Positions 6,665-13,645 of a stretch of 24,381 nt of DNA are shown one piece after another. The notes beneath the pieces were generated by a model. That model was not told where the DNA came from. It did not search any database and saw only the letters and a list, made by a program, of their open reading frames with translations. The DNA is from JALZAA01 sp035316025 (GTDB lineage Bacteria; Actinomycetota; Acidimicrobiia; IMCC26256; JACDBD01): assembly GCA_035316025.1 (NCBI GenBank), contig DATFXL010000040.1, positions 1 through 24,381 of the forward strand, written 5' to 3'. How positions within the stretch are numbered: position 1 is the first letter of the stretch; the number at the start of each line of letters is the position of its first letter. Both the position numbers and the translations under genes were made by a program.

Positions 6665-6693
6665 GAGCCGCGGACGCGGCCGGCCGCGGGCTC
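6665..6693 (+). terminator. GC-rich hairpin after the selenoprotein gene
   Basis: GAG+CCGCGG (6665-6673) pairs with CCGCGG+CTC (6684-6693, one bulged G), giving 9 bp around a 10-nt loop, 4 nt after the stop. A 14-bp perfect palindrome, CGCGGCCGGCCGCG (6675-6688), overlaps it and offers an alternative fold. No T-run follows. Confidence 0.5.
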
Positions 6694-6697
6694 GATA

Positions 6698-6717
6698 CCC
6701 TCCGGATCGACGGAGGG
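6698..6717 (+). promoter_or_regulatory. Hairpin covering the tatA ribosome binding site
   Basis: CCCTCCG (6698-6704) and CGGAGGG (6711-6717) form a perfect 7-bp stem with the loop GATCGA. The 3' arm contains GGAGG (6712-6716), the only Shine-Dalgarno sequence of tatA (ATG 6725). The hairpin would hide it in any transcript that starts upstream. Confidence 0.5.
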
Positions 6718-6724
6718 AGACGTG

Positions 6725-6910
6725 ATGACTCCGATCGTGGGCGAGATCATCGGGCCCGACCTGCTGATCATCCTCGCGGTCGTATGCCTCCTGTTCGGCA
6801 GCTCGCAGCTCCCGAAGCTCGCCCGTTCCCTCGGGCGCGCATCGAAGGAGTTCCGGCAGGGGCTCGCCGAGGGTGAACGGGACGACGACCGCAAGACGAG
6901 TCAGGACTGA
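6725..6910 (+). CDS. tatA: Sec-independent protein translocase subunit TatA
   Basis: A 61-residue protein with the TatA/E layout. A short periplasmic N-terminus is followed by one membrane helix (residues ~9-22, LLIILAVVCLLFG), the conserved Phe-Gly hinge, and an amphipathic helix (SQLPKLARSLGRASKEFRQG). The tail is charged (GERDDDRKTSQD). TatA oligomers form the protein-conducting element of the twin-arginine pathway with TatC. tatB and tatC are not in the window; a probable Tat substrate is encoded at 20506-21972. ATG 6725 has GGAGG at the best spacing (8 nt); GTG 6722 directly before it is possible. The ribosome binding site is inside a hairpin. Confidence 0.9.
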   Translation: MTPIVGEIIGPDLLIILAVVCLLFGSSQLPKLARSLGRASKEFRQGLAEGERDDDRKTSQD

Positions 6911-6937
6911 CCGGAACGCCGAGACGGGCGACGCGCT

Positions 6938-6958
6938 CCCGGCGTTTCACGCGCCGGG
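6938..6958 (+). terminator. Terminator-like hairpin after tatA
   Basis: CCCGGCG (6938-6944) and CGCCGGG (6952-6958) form a perfect 7-bp stem with a 7-nt loop, 27 nt after the tatA stop and upstream of the separately promoted methyltransferase gene. No T-run follows. Confidence 0.5.
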
Positions 6959-7013
6959 GCAGGGCGACACCGCGAGGACCAGAGCGCGAGCGGGAACACC
7001 AGCGGGCACTCGA

Positions 7014-7019
7014 TACGGT
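7014..7019 (+). promoter_or_regulatory. -10 box (TACGGT) of the methyltransferase gene
   Basis: TACGGT fits TAnnnT and ends 7 nt before GTG 7027. No Shine-Dalgarno sequence is present, so a leaderless transcript is likely. Confidence 0.5.
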
Positions 7020-7026
7020 CCTTCGC

Positions 7027-7644
7027 GTGCGCGAGGAACCCTTCGCCCGCGTGGATGCGTCGGACGACGCACATTTCTACGCCGTGGCACGCAAGGTCGT
7101 GCACCTGGAGCCGGGCGCCATCGAGGCGCTCCGGAGCGTCTACGAGGCGCGATTCCCGTCCGGAGTGACCGTGCTCGACCTCATGTCGTCCTGGCGGTCG
7201 CACCTCCCGGACGGCCTGGGACGCGTGGTCGGCCTGGGGATGAACGCCGAGGAGATGGCCGCGAACCCCCAACTCGACGCGTGGGTCGTCCACGACCTGA
7301 ACCGCGCGCCGCGTCTCCCGTTCCCCGACGCTTCATTCGGCGCAGTCGCGTGCGCGGTGAGCGTGCAGTACCTGGTGCAACCGCTCGAGGTGTTCGCCGA
7401 CGTGCGCCGTGTCCTCGCTCCCGGTGGGCCGGTCGTCGTGTCGTTCTCCAACCGGTGCTTCCCGACGAAGGCCGTGGCGCTCTGGCTCTCGGGCGACGAA
7501 GACGATCACCGGCTGGTGGTGCGCACGTATCTGGAGCGCAGCGGCTTCGTCGAGGTGGTCGACGAGCGGGTCGAGACGCCCGACGACCCGCTGTTCGTGG
7601 TCACCGGGCGCGTTGGAGATCGAGCCCACGGCGGAAGAACGTGA
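7027..7644 (+). CDS. Class I SAM-dependent methyltransferase
   Basis: A 205-residue protein with a methyltransferase type-11-like core: TVLDLMSSWRSHLP (SAM motif I region, residues ~48-61), VVGLGMNAEEMAANP (motif II region), LPFPDASFGAVACAVSVQYL (motif IV region) and VRRVLAPGGPVVVSFSNRCFPTKA (post-motif region). The first motif is LDLMSSW rather than the canonical Gly-rich loop. As I recall, this is typical of a conserved actinobacterial and cyanobacterial subgroup with the same SHLPDG and FSNRCFPTKA blocks. The substrate is unknown. The start is set by a TACGGT box 7 nt before the GTG. The last 44 bp overlap the end of the convergent gene. Confidence 0.82.
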   Translation: MREEPFARVDASDDAHFYAVARKVVHLEPGAIEALRSVYEARFPSGVTVLDLMSSWRSHLPDGLGRVVGLGMNAEEMAANPQLDAWVVHDLNRAPRLPFPDASFGAVACAVSVQYLVQPLEVFADVRRVLAPGGPVVVSFSNRCFPTKAVALWLSGDEDDHRLVVRTYLERSGFVEVVDERVETPDDPLFVVTGRVGDRAHGGRT

Positions 7645-8575
7645 GCGCCACCTCTCGCTGATCGGGCGCACCTGTCAGCGCGGTGACCGTCAGCGCGGCG
7701 CCCTTGAAGCGTTCCTCGTTCCAGTACGGATCGGGCGCGACGTCGGCCCAGTGCGTGACGTAGAGGTAGGGGTCGGGAATGTCGTCGTCACCCGGGGACG
7801 CGCCGAAGGTCCCCCGGGCGTCGGCCTGTTCGTTTCCGAGATCGACGGACAGGTCGAAGTGCTCGGACCACAGCTGCACCCGCGATGCGCCGTCGTCCGG
7901 GCCGGACTCGGCCCGCAGCTGCTCCAGCACCGACGCCGCGAATCCGTACCACGCGCCGAGGAACCGGACACCGGACCGATCCAGCGGGAGAACGGCGTCG
8001 GGCGCGAGACGAGTGGCCGGCGTGTACACGTCCGCGGGCGCCCCCGGCGCGATCTCGGCCATCCGAGCGGCGTCGGCGACCGTCGTGATCGGCGCCGTAC
8101 GCGTCTCGCCGTCGCGGTGGACGACGAGGTCCATGCCGTCGACCCGCACCTGGACATCGTGCCCGCGCCTGCGAAACCAGGGCGTCCCGAAGCCGCGGCG
8201 GGTGTAGCGCAGCCCGACCTTCCCGTTGGCGTCGCAGCGGGCGGGCGCCAGCACGTGCTCGGCGAGCGAGTGCAGAGCGGCGCGGGTCGTCCGGAACGTG
8301 TCGTGATCGGGGACGGTCGGGAGCGACCGCCATGCGCCGAGCCAGCGGTCGGCGGACCAGCTCGCGAGGTCGTGATCGTCGTGCGACAGCTCGTCCCAGG
8401 TGATGTCGCCCGTCGTCACCGGCGACACGATGGGCGCGCCGCCGCGCGACTCACCGCGGGCGACGGGGTCGTCGGCGAGCCACGGGCCGTCGGTCACCGG
8501 GGGCGGTGAGGGCTCGAGAACGCGGACGTCGTAGGCGCCGCCGAGGCGTGCGGCCGCCTCTCGGCGCGGGTTCAC
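7601..8575 (-). CDS. Conserved actinobacterial protein of unknown function
   Basis: A 324-residue protein with no signal peptide or membrane segment. I recognise a style shared by uncharacterised actinobacterial proteins: an AEHVLAPAR segment, GLRYTRRGFGTPWF, a central RVDGMDLVV strand, VQLWSEHFDLSVDLG, GTFGASPGDDDIPDPYLYVTHW, and a C-terminal ALTFFRRGL. I cannot name a reaction. It is the last gene of a leftward group. Its GTG start overlaps the stop of the alpha/beta hydrolase gene (GTGA), which fixes the start and suggests translational coupling. Its 3' end overlaps the methyltransferase gene by 44 bp on the other strand. Confidence 0.8.
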   Translation of the reverse strand: MNPRREAAARLGGAYDVRVLEPSPPPVTDGPWLADDPVARGESRGGAPIVSPVTTGDITWDELSHDDHDLASWSADRWLGAWRSLPTVPDHDTFRTTRAALHSLAEHVLAPARCDANGKVGLRYTRRGFGTPWFRRRGHDVQVRVDGMDLVVHRDGETRTAPITTVADAARMAEIAPGAPADVYTPATRLAPDAVLPLDRSGVRFLGAWYGFAASVLEQLRAESGPDDGASRVQLWSEHFDLSVDLGNEQADARGTFGASPGDDDIPDPYLYVTHWADVAPDPYWNEERFKGAALTVTALTGAPDQREVALTFFRRGLDLQRAR

Positions 8576-9465
8576 CCGTCGAGGAAGCTCTCGATCAGGC
8601 GCGCCAGCTCGACGGGTCGGTCGCCTTGCACGCTGTGCCCGGCGCCCTCGACGACCTCGACGCGAACGTCGGGTCGACGCCGTCGGAGCTCGGCGACGTC
8701 CTCGTCACCGACGACGCCGGAGTCCGCTCCCAGCACGAGCATCAGCGGCATCGTGAGCTTGGACACGTCGTCCCACAGGGGCCGGAAGTCCGGCACGTCC
8801 TCGCCCTCGCCCAGGCGCCACCGGTCGTAACGCCACGTCCAGCTGCCGTCGTCCTGCTCGCGGGCGTTGTGCAGGACGCCGCGTCGCAGCGACGACTCGG
8901 TGCGGGTCGGGTTGAACGCGATCGTTCGTTCGAGGATCTCGTCGAACGAGGCGAACTGCTCCGGTCCCGCCACGAACGCCGCGATCGGCGCCGCCTTGTC
9001 GCGGTCGACCCCCGGCGTGACGTCGACGAGCACGAGCCGCGGCACCAGCTCGGGATGCCGGGCCGCGAGCGCGATCGACGTGAGCCCGCCGAGCGACATG
9101 CCCACGACGAGCCGGGGCGACGGCGCGAGCACGGGGAGTACTCGCGCCAGCTCCTCGGCGTTGTCCGCCGGCCAGTAGCGGCGATCCTCCCGCCAGTCGG
9201 AGTGCCCGTGACCGGGTAAGTCGACGGCGACAAGCGGGCGATCGAGTGCCAGCGCGACCGTGTCCCACGTATGGGCGTTCTGAGCGCCCCCGTGCACGAG
9301 CACGAGCTCCGGATCCGCCTCGGCCCAGACCAGGGCGCTCACACGGCGGCCGTCGCTCGCATCGACGAACTCGCGACGCACGGCCGGCGACCCCTTCCAG
9401 GGGATGTCGTACTCCTGAGCGTTCTCCTGGAAGAGACCGAACTCGTCGTACTTGACCGGCGCCAC
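8572..9465 (-). CDS. Alpha/beta hydrolase
   Basis: A 297-residue alpha/beta-hydrolase-fold enzyme. The oxyanion region is LVLVHGGAQNAHTW, the nucleophile elbow is GMSLGG (Ser), the likely acid Asp lies in MLVLGADSGVV, and the catalytic His is in EGAGHSV. Before the core there is an ~45-residue N-terminal segment (KYDEFGLFQENAQEYDIPW). The substrate is unknown; Ser as nucleophile argues for an esterase, lipase or C-C hydrolase rather than a dehalogenase or epoxide hydrolase. GTG 9465 is chosen because it lies 32 bp after the stop of the CapA-like gene. The frame is open further upstream, but that would overlap the CapA gene and lacks family similarity. The stop overlaps the next start by 4 bp. 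Confidence 0.85.
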   Translation of the reverse strand: MAPVKYDEFGLFQENAQEYDIPWKGSPAVRREFVDASDGRRVSALVWAEADPELVLVHGGAQNAHTWDTVALALDRPLVAVDLPGHGHSDWREDRRYWPADNAEELARVLPVLAPSPRLVVGMSLGGLTSIALAARHPELVPRLVLVDVTPGVDRDKAAPIAAFVAGPEQFASFDEILERTIAFNPTRTESSLRRGVLHNAREQDDGSWTWRYDRWRLGEGEDVPDFRPLWDDVSKLTMPLMLVLGADSGVVGDEDVAELRRRRPDVRVEVVEGAGHSVQGDRPVELARLIESFLDG

Positions 9466-9497
9466 GACTGCGAAACCTAGCGCCCGCACGGGACGGC

Positions 9498-10673
9498 TCA
9501 GGCCGCGAGACCCGAGCAGCCGCGCCGGTCGTCCCACGCCGCGCCCGCGCGCTCGGCCGCCGCACCCTCGAGCGGAGCGGGCACGCCGCCGCGGATGCGC
9601 GCCGGCACCCAACCGTACGTGTCGATCTGCCGACCGGTGGCGGTCACCTGGAGCACACCGGTCACGCCGCTGCTCCCTTCCTCGTTGTAGAAGACGAAGT
9701 TTCCGAGCCCATAGTCGACGAAGGCATCGTTGAGCCGGCCGGCGCCCAACTGGAGGTGCGCGTGGCTACCGACCACGATGTCGGCGCCGGCGTCGACCAG
9801 TTGCTGTGCCAGCCCGCGTTGCGCGTCGGTGGGACATTCCTGCTGCTCGACACCCCAATGCAGGTAAACCACGACCGTGTCGGAATCGAGGCGCGCCGCC
9901 TGGACCGCGGCGATCAGGCGCTCGGGGGTCTTCGCCGACGCGAGACCGGGCTGCTCGTCGGTGGCGCTCCAGCTGTCGACGAACTGCCTGTCGAGGACCT
10001 GGGTCGCGGCCAAGATTGCGATGCGTTGTCCCTTGACGTCCATACGGTGGGGCGCGAACGCTTCGCTCGCGTCGTGGCCGACACCGATCAGATCGAACCC
10101 GATGGACTGCTCTGCGGCCAAGGTGTCATCGAGGCCCTGCCGCCCGTAGTCCATGCCGTGATTGTTGGCGAGTGTCGCCGTGTCGACGCCGGCGGCGGTG
10201 AGCGCGGTGAGCGCGACTGGTGGGGCGCGGAAGGCGAACTGCTTGAACTGGGGTGAGCCGCCGTCGGTGATCGCGGTCTCGAGGTTCACGACGGCGACGT
10301 CCGCTCCCTCGAGCACCGGCGCGATCGGGTCGAGCACGGTCTCGGGGTCCGCCACGAGCTTGCCGCGGAGGGCGCCCTCGAAGTGAACGTCTCCGCCGAA
10401 CGCGAACGACACCGGCGCGCCGCTCCCGAGGGGCCCGCGTGTCGTCGTGGCGGTGGGAGCAAGGGTCGTGGCCGGGACCATCGTGGTCGTCGTGGTCGTC
10501 GTGGTCGTCGTCCGTCCGGGCCGTCCGTGCGCGACGACACGTGTGACATCACCGGCCCGGAGCAACGCCCCTGCCGCCGACGCACCGCCGACGAAGACCG
10601 AGGCAACAAGGAGGCTGTAGATCGTGCTTCGCGATCCACGCGCCCTCGGACGGGCGCCCCGAGTGCCCCCCAT
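9498..10673 (-). CDS. CapA-family (PGA_cap) metallophosphatase-fold protein, membrane-anchored
   Basis: A 391-residue protein. Residues 1-17 are Arg-rich and residues 18-40 form a membrane anchor or signal segment. Residues 51-80 are a linker with ten consecutive Thr (55-64). From ~88 onward comes the CapA domain: FGGDVHFEG (Asp95), NLETAI (130-135), ANNHGMDYG (169-177), LHWGVEQ (271-277), GSHAHLQLG (302-310) and GLGNFVF (322-328). These are the metal-site motifs of the calcineurin-like CapA/PgsA family, originally linked to poly-gamma-glutamate capsule synthesis. Most actinobacterial members have no capsule genes beside them and none are seen here, so the precise role is open. The domain probably lies outside the cell, separated from the membrane by the Thr linker. 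It is the first gene of a three-gene leftward group. Confidence 0.85.
   Translation of the reverse strand: MGGTRGARPRARGSRSTIYSLLVASVFVGGASAAGALLRAGDVTRVVAHGRPGRTTTTTTTTTTMVPATTLAPTATTTRGPLGSGAPVSFAFGGDVHFEGALRGKLVADPETVLDPIAPVLEGADVAVVNLETAITDGGSPQFKQFAFRAPPVALTALTAAGVDTATLANNHGMDYGRQGLDDTLAAEQSIGFDLIGVGHDASEAFAPHRMDVKGQRIAILAATQVLDRQFVDSWSATDEQPGLASAKTPERLIAAVQAARLDSDTVVVYLHWGVEQQECPTDAQRGLAQQLVDAGADIVVGSHAHLQLGAGRLNDAFVDYGLGNFVFYNEEGSSGVTGVLQVTATGRQIDTYGWVPARIRGGVPAPLEGAAAERAGAAWDDRRGCSGLAA
10483..10509. repeat. Three tandem copies of a 9-bp unit (GTGGTCGTC)
   Basis: Three perfect copies (10483-10491, 10492-10500, 10501-10509) encode, on the minus strand, the Thr run in the CapA-like linker. 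Gain or loss of a copy keeps the frame and changes linker length by three Thr. Confidence 0.85.
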
Positions 10674-10683
10674 GGAGAGACAG

Positions 10684-10689
10684 AGGCTA
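10684..10689 (-). promoter_or_regulatory. Possible -10 box (TAGCCT) of the CapA-like gene
   Basis: TAGCCT on the minus strand fits TAnnnT and ends 10 nt before ATG 10673; no Shine-Dalgarno sequence is visible. It would give a leader of only a few nucleotides. Confidence 0.4.
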
Positions 10690-10717
10690 CCGCTCCGACA
10701 AGTCCGATCGGTTGGTG

Positions 10718-10729
10718 GTGCGATCGCAC
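10718..10729. promoter_or_regulatory. 12-bp palindrome (GTGCGATCGCAC), candidate operator for ctaA
   Basis: A perfect 12-bp palindrome in the 74-bp gap between divergent capA-like and ctaA genes. It fills most of the 15-bp space between a -35-like TTGGTG (10712-10717) and the TACGAT -10 box (10733-10738), a typical position for a repressor site. Confidence 0.4.
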
Positions 10730-10732
10730 GCC

Positions 10733-10738
10733 TACGAT
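10733..10738 (+). promoter_or_regulatory. -10 box (TACGAT) of ctaA
   Basis: TACGAT fits TAnnnT closely and ends 9 nt before ATG 10748, which has no Shine-Dalgarno sequence. A leaderless or near-leaderless transcript is likely. Confidence 0.5.
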
Positions 10739-10747
10739 GCGCGACGA

Positions 10748-11725
10748 ATGCGGATGCTCCGTCTCACCCCGGTGCAGTACCGGCGCGTCACTCTGATCGC
10801 CGCAGTGCTCCTCGCGGCGATCATCGTGACCGGAAGCGCCGTGCGCCTCACGGGTTCGGGGCTCGGCTGTCCCGACTGGCCCAACTGCGAACCGGGACGG
10901 CTGACGCCATATGCCGCCACCGACTTCCACGCCATGGTGGAGTTCGTGAACCGCACGGTGACCGGCCTCGTGTCGCTGGCGGTCGTCGTGGCGGTGCTCG
11001 GGTCGCTCGTCCGCGTCCCGAGACGGATGGATCTTCTGGTGCTGTCTCTCGGCCTCGTGGTCGGTGTTGTCGTTCAGATCGTGTTGGGCAAGCTCGTTGT
11101 CGAGAAGCTGCTGTCGCCGCCGTGGGTCATGAGTCACTTCTTGGTGTCGATGGTGCTGCTCGCGGACGCGGTCGTGCTGTACCGGCGTGCCGGCCAGCCC
11201 GACAACGGCTTCGCGCGGCCGCCGGTGCCGATCGTGGCGCGATCGGTGCTCTGGATGAGCCGGGTTCTCGTCCTCGCGGCCGCGGTCGTCGTGGTGACGG
11301 GAACCGTCGTCACCGGATCGGGCCCGCACTCCGGGGACGTGCCCGGCACGGCGCAGCGGGCGACGCGTCTCGACCTGTACATCCCGACCGTCGCCCGGGT
11401 CCACGGGACGAGCGCGATGGTGTTGCTCGCGCTGGTGCTCGTGACCCTGCTGCTCGTGCACCGCACGCGCGCGCCGGGCGCGGTCGTGCGCCGACTCGAG
11501 GTCGTGCTCGTCGTGCTGGTCGCGCAAGCCGGGGTGGGCTACGCGCAGTACTTCACCGGCATTCCTGCCCTGCTCGTCGGCGTCCACGTCGCCGGCGCGA
11601 CCACGCTGTGGGCGGCCACGATCTGGTTCGCGCTCGGTGTCACCGAGCGACGGGTTTCGGACGACGCGGTGACCGTGGTCACGCCGCAGCCGGCGCTGGC
11701 GGGTACGGGCGCTCGCCCGGCCTGA
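10748..11725 (+). CDS. ctaA: Heme A synthase (COX15/CtaA family)
   Basis: A 325-residue integral membrane protein with about eight membrane segments. The family block GSAVRLTGSGLGCPDWPNC (29-47) includes the redox Cys pair Cys41/Cys47. The heme-ligand histidines are in DFHAMVEFVNR (His61), SHFLVS (His130), RVHGTSAM (His219) and GVHVAGATTLW (His280). CtaA oxidises the C8 methyl of heme O to a formyl group, giving heme A for aa3-type oxidases, so an aerobic respiratory chain with heme A is implied. ctaB is not in the window. ATG 10748 is supported by the TACGAT box; ATG 10754 or TTG 10712 are alternatives. An ABC exporter follows on the same strand after a hairpin. Confidence 0.9.
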   Translation: MRMLRLTPVQYRRVTLIAAVLLAAIIVTGSAVRLTGSGLGCPDWPNCEPGRLTPYAATDFHAMVEFVNRTVTGLVSLAVVVAVLGSLVRVPRRMDLLVLSLGLVVGVVVQIVLGKLVVEKLLSPPWVMSHFLVSMVLLADAVVLYRRAGQPDNGFARPPVPIVARSVLWMSRVLVLAAAVVVVTGTVVTGSGPHSGDVPGTAQRATRLDLYIPTVARVHGTSAMVLLALVLVTLLLVHRTRAPGAVVRRLEVVLVVLVAQAGVGYAQYFTGIPALLVGVHVAGATTLWAATIWFALGVTERRVSDDAVTVVTPQPALAGTGARPA

Positions 11726-11740
11726 CCGCGCCCCGAAATT

Positions 11741-11760
11741 CCCGACACCACCCTGTCGGG
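11741..11760 (+). terminator. Terminator-like hairpin after ctaA
   Basis: CCCGACA (11741-11747) and TGTCGGG (11754-11760) form a perfect 7-bp stem with a 6-nt loop, 15 nt after the ctaA stop. It lacks a T-run, so partial readthrough to the ABC genes is possible. Confidence 0.5.
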
Positions 11761-11835
11761 TCCCACCCGCAGGATGCGCACGATGAGATCGCGGTGGCGG
11801 GACCGTCCAATCGGGGCCGCGACCGGAGGAGTGCG

Positions 11836-12843
11836 ATGTCGGTAGGTTTGGCCGCCATGACCACCGCCGCGGTCCGGACCGAGAGTCTCCGGCGGTTCTT
11901 CGACACGACCAAGGCGGTCGACGGCGTCGATCTCGCCGTCGACCCGGGGGAGATCTACGGGTTCCTCGGTCCCAACGGGGCGGGCAAGTCCACCCTGGTG
12001 CACGTGCTGTGCACGCTGCTGCTGCCGACTTCCGGGCGCGCTGAAGTGGCGGGGTTCGACGTCGCCAGCCAACCGCTGGAGGTGCGTCTCCGCATCGGCG
12101 TCGCTCTCCAGGAGGCGTCGCTCGACCCGGCGCAGACGGGCAACGAGCTCCTGCGGCTGCAAGGGCGGCTCTACGGGCTCACGAAGTCCGAGACGGAGCA
12201 GCGGCTACGCGAGCTCACCCAGCTGGTCGACATCGGGCCCGCGCTCGGCCGCCGTGTCGGCACGTACTCGGGTGGGATGCGGCGCCGCCTCGACCTTGCC
12301 GTCGCGCTGGTGCACAACCCGGAGGTCGTGTTCCTCGACGAGCCGACGACCGGCCTCGACCCGGCGAGCCGCGTCCGCGTGTGGGACGAGGTCCGTCGAC
12401 TCAACGCCGAGGGAATCACCATCTTCCTGACGACCCAGTACCTCGAAGAAGCCGACGAGCTCGCACACCGCGTCGGCATCATCAATGAGGGCCACCTGAT
12501 CACCGAGGGCACGCCGGCGGAGCTGAAGCGCTCGCTCGGGTCGGACGTGATCATCGCCCGGGTCGACGACGGCGCGGAGCGGGCGTGCAACGCCGTGCGC
12601 GAGGTACCGGGCGTCGACCAGGTGGACGTCCACGGCGACGAGCTCACGGTCCGCGCGCTCGACGGCTCCGCCGTGCTCAGCCCGGTGGCGATCGCGCTCG
12701 ACGGGTGCGGTGTGCGTGTGCGCGACCTCACCCTGCGAGAGCCGACGCTCGACGACGTGTTCCTCGAGCTGACGGGCGGGCACATCCAGTCGGAGAACGG
12801 CCAGGGCGAACAGGAGGAGACTGGTGGCGACGGCGACGATTGA
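11836..12843 (+). CDS. ABC exporter ATPase, DrrA-like
   Basis: A 335-residue ATP-binding subunit. Walker A is GPNGAGKST (45-53), the Q-loop Gln92 is in VALQEASL, the signature is YSGGMRRRL (144-152), Walker B is VVFLDEP (164-170), the D-loop is GLDP, and the switch region is TTQYLEEA. A C-terminal ~90-residue extension (about 240-335) ends in LREPTLDDVFLELTG, as in daunorubicin-resistance DrrA-type exporters. It pairs with the permease encoded immediately downstream, with a 20-bp coding overlap. GGAGGA (11825-11830) supports ATG 11836; ATG 11857 is a second possibility with no site of its own. The exported substrate is unknown; such pairs move lipids or amphipathic drugs. Confidence 0.9.
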   Translation: MSVGLAAMTTAAVRTESLRRFFDTTKAVDGVDLAVDPGEIYGFLGPNGAGKSTLVHVLCTLLLPTSGRAEVAGFDVASQPLEVRLRIGVALQEASLDPAQTGNELLRLQGRLYGLTKSETEQRLRELTQLVDIGPALGRRVGTYSGGMRRRLDLAVALVHNPEVVFLDEPTTGLDPASRVRVWDEVRRLNAEGITIFLTTQYLEEADELAHRVGIINEGHLITEGTPAELKRSLGSDVIIARVDDGAERACNAVREVPGVDQVDVHGDELTVRALDGSAVLSPVAIALDGCGVRVRDLTLREPTLDDVFLELTGGHIQSENGQGEQEETGGDGDD

Positions 12844-13627
12844 ACACGCGCCCATCCGGGCTCGTCCCGCCGGCTTCCTCGCCGACTGCGTCGGCATCGC
12901 GAACCGGTCGATCCGCGCCGTACCCCGCGAGGTCGAGTTCGTGGTGCCCGCGCTCGTCGTCCCCGTGTTCTTCTACGCGATCAACATCGGTGCGCTCGAG
13001 CCGCTGGCGCAGGCCGGGACGGGCGTCGACTTCAAGGCCTTCCAGCTGCCGGTGGCAATCATCTTCGCCGTCACCGGCCTGTCGCGGGCGAGCGCGCTCG
13101 TCACCGACATCCAGAACGGGTACTTCGACCGTCTGCTCATGACGCCGATCCGTCGGCTGGCGTTGTTGCTCGGGCTGATGATGGCGGATCTCTTCCTCAT
13201 CACGACCCTGTCGATCCCGGTCGTCCTGATGGGGTTCATCGTCGGCGTCCGGTTCGACACGGGCGCACCCGGCGTCCTCCTGTTCATCATGATGGCCGGC
13301 CTCTGGGGTCTCGCCTTCACCGGATTCCCGTACGCCATCGCGCTGAAGACCGGCAATCCCGCCGCCGTGAACACGAGCTTCATCCTGTTCTTCCCGTTCG
13401 CCTTCCTGACGACCTCGTTCCTGCCGCTCGAGTTCCTCAGCGGCTGGCTGCAGACGATCGCGCGGTGGAACCCCGTCACGTACCTCCTCGCCGGGATGCG
13501 GTCCTTGTTGTACGGCGGGTGGGACGCCTACGACATCGGCATCGGGTTTCTCTCGATCGCGATCGTCGGCACGGTGAGCATGTCGCTTGCGTTCGCCGCC
13601 CTGCGGGGCCGTGTGAAGCGCGGCTGA
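12824..13627 (+). CDS. ABC-2 type exporter permease, DrrB-like
   Basis: A 267-residue protein with six predicted membrane segments. A cytoplasmic N-terminus (~residues 1-45) is followed by TM1 near VVPALVVPVFFYAI. The central block SRASALVTDIQNGYFDRLLMTPIRRLALLLG is the ABC-2 coupling region. The segments near LLFIMMAGLWGLAF, FILFFPFAFLTTSFLPLEFL (the EExP-like end of the family: PLEFLSGWLQTIARWNPVTYLLAGMR) and the last helix AIVGTVSMSLAFAAL complete the fold. GTG 12824 has AGGAGG at 12812-12817 and starts inside the ATPase gene, so translation is coupled. It forms a half-transporter pair with the DrrA-like ATPase. Confidence 0.9.
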   Translation: MATATIEHAPIRARPAGFLADCVGIANRSIRAVPREVEFVVPALVVPVFFYAINIGALEPLAQAGTGVDFKAFQLPVAIIFAVTGLSRASALVTDIQNGYFDRLLMTPIRRLALLLGLMMADLFLITTLSIPVVLMGFIVGVRFDTGAPGVLLFIMMAGLWGLAFTGFPYAIALKTGNPAAVNTSFILFFPFAFLTTSFLPLEFLSGWLQTIARWNPVTYLLAGMRSLLYGGWDAYDIGIGFLSIAIVGTVSMSLAFAALRGRVKRG

Positions 13628-13645
13628 GGCTTCGCGCCCGGCGCC

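Noticed and set aside
2983..10673. A poly-gamma-glutamate capsule system made of the PGA-hydrolase-fold and CapA-like genes
   Set aside because: The two genes are 6 kb apart, on opposite strands, and no ligase genes (pgsB/pgsC) are present; each family name is historical.
10286..11587. Long minus-strand open frame of 433 codons across capA-like and ctaA
   Set aside because: It is antisense to ctaA, His/Arg/Asp-rich and low in hydrophobic residues, with no recognisable domain.
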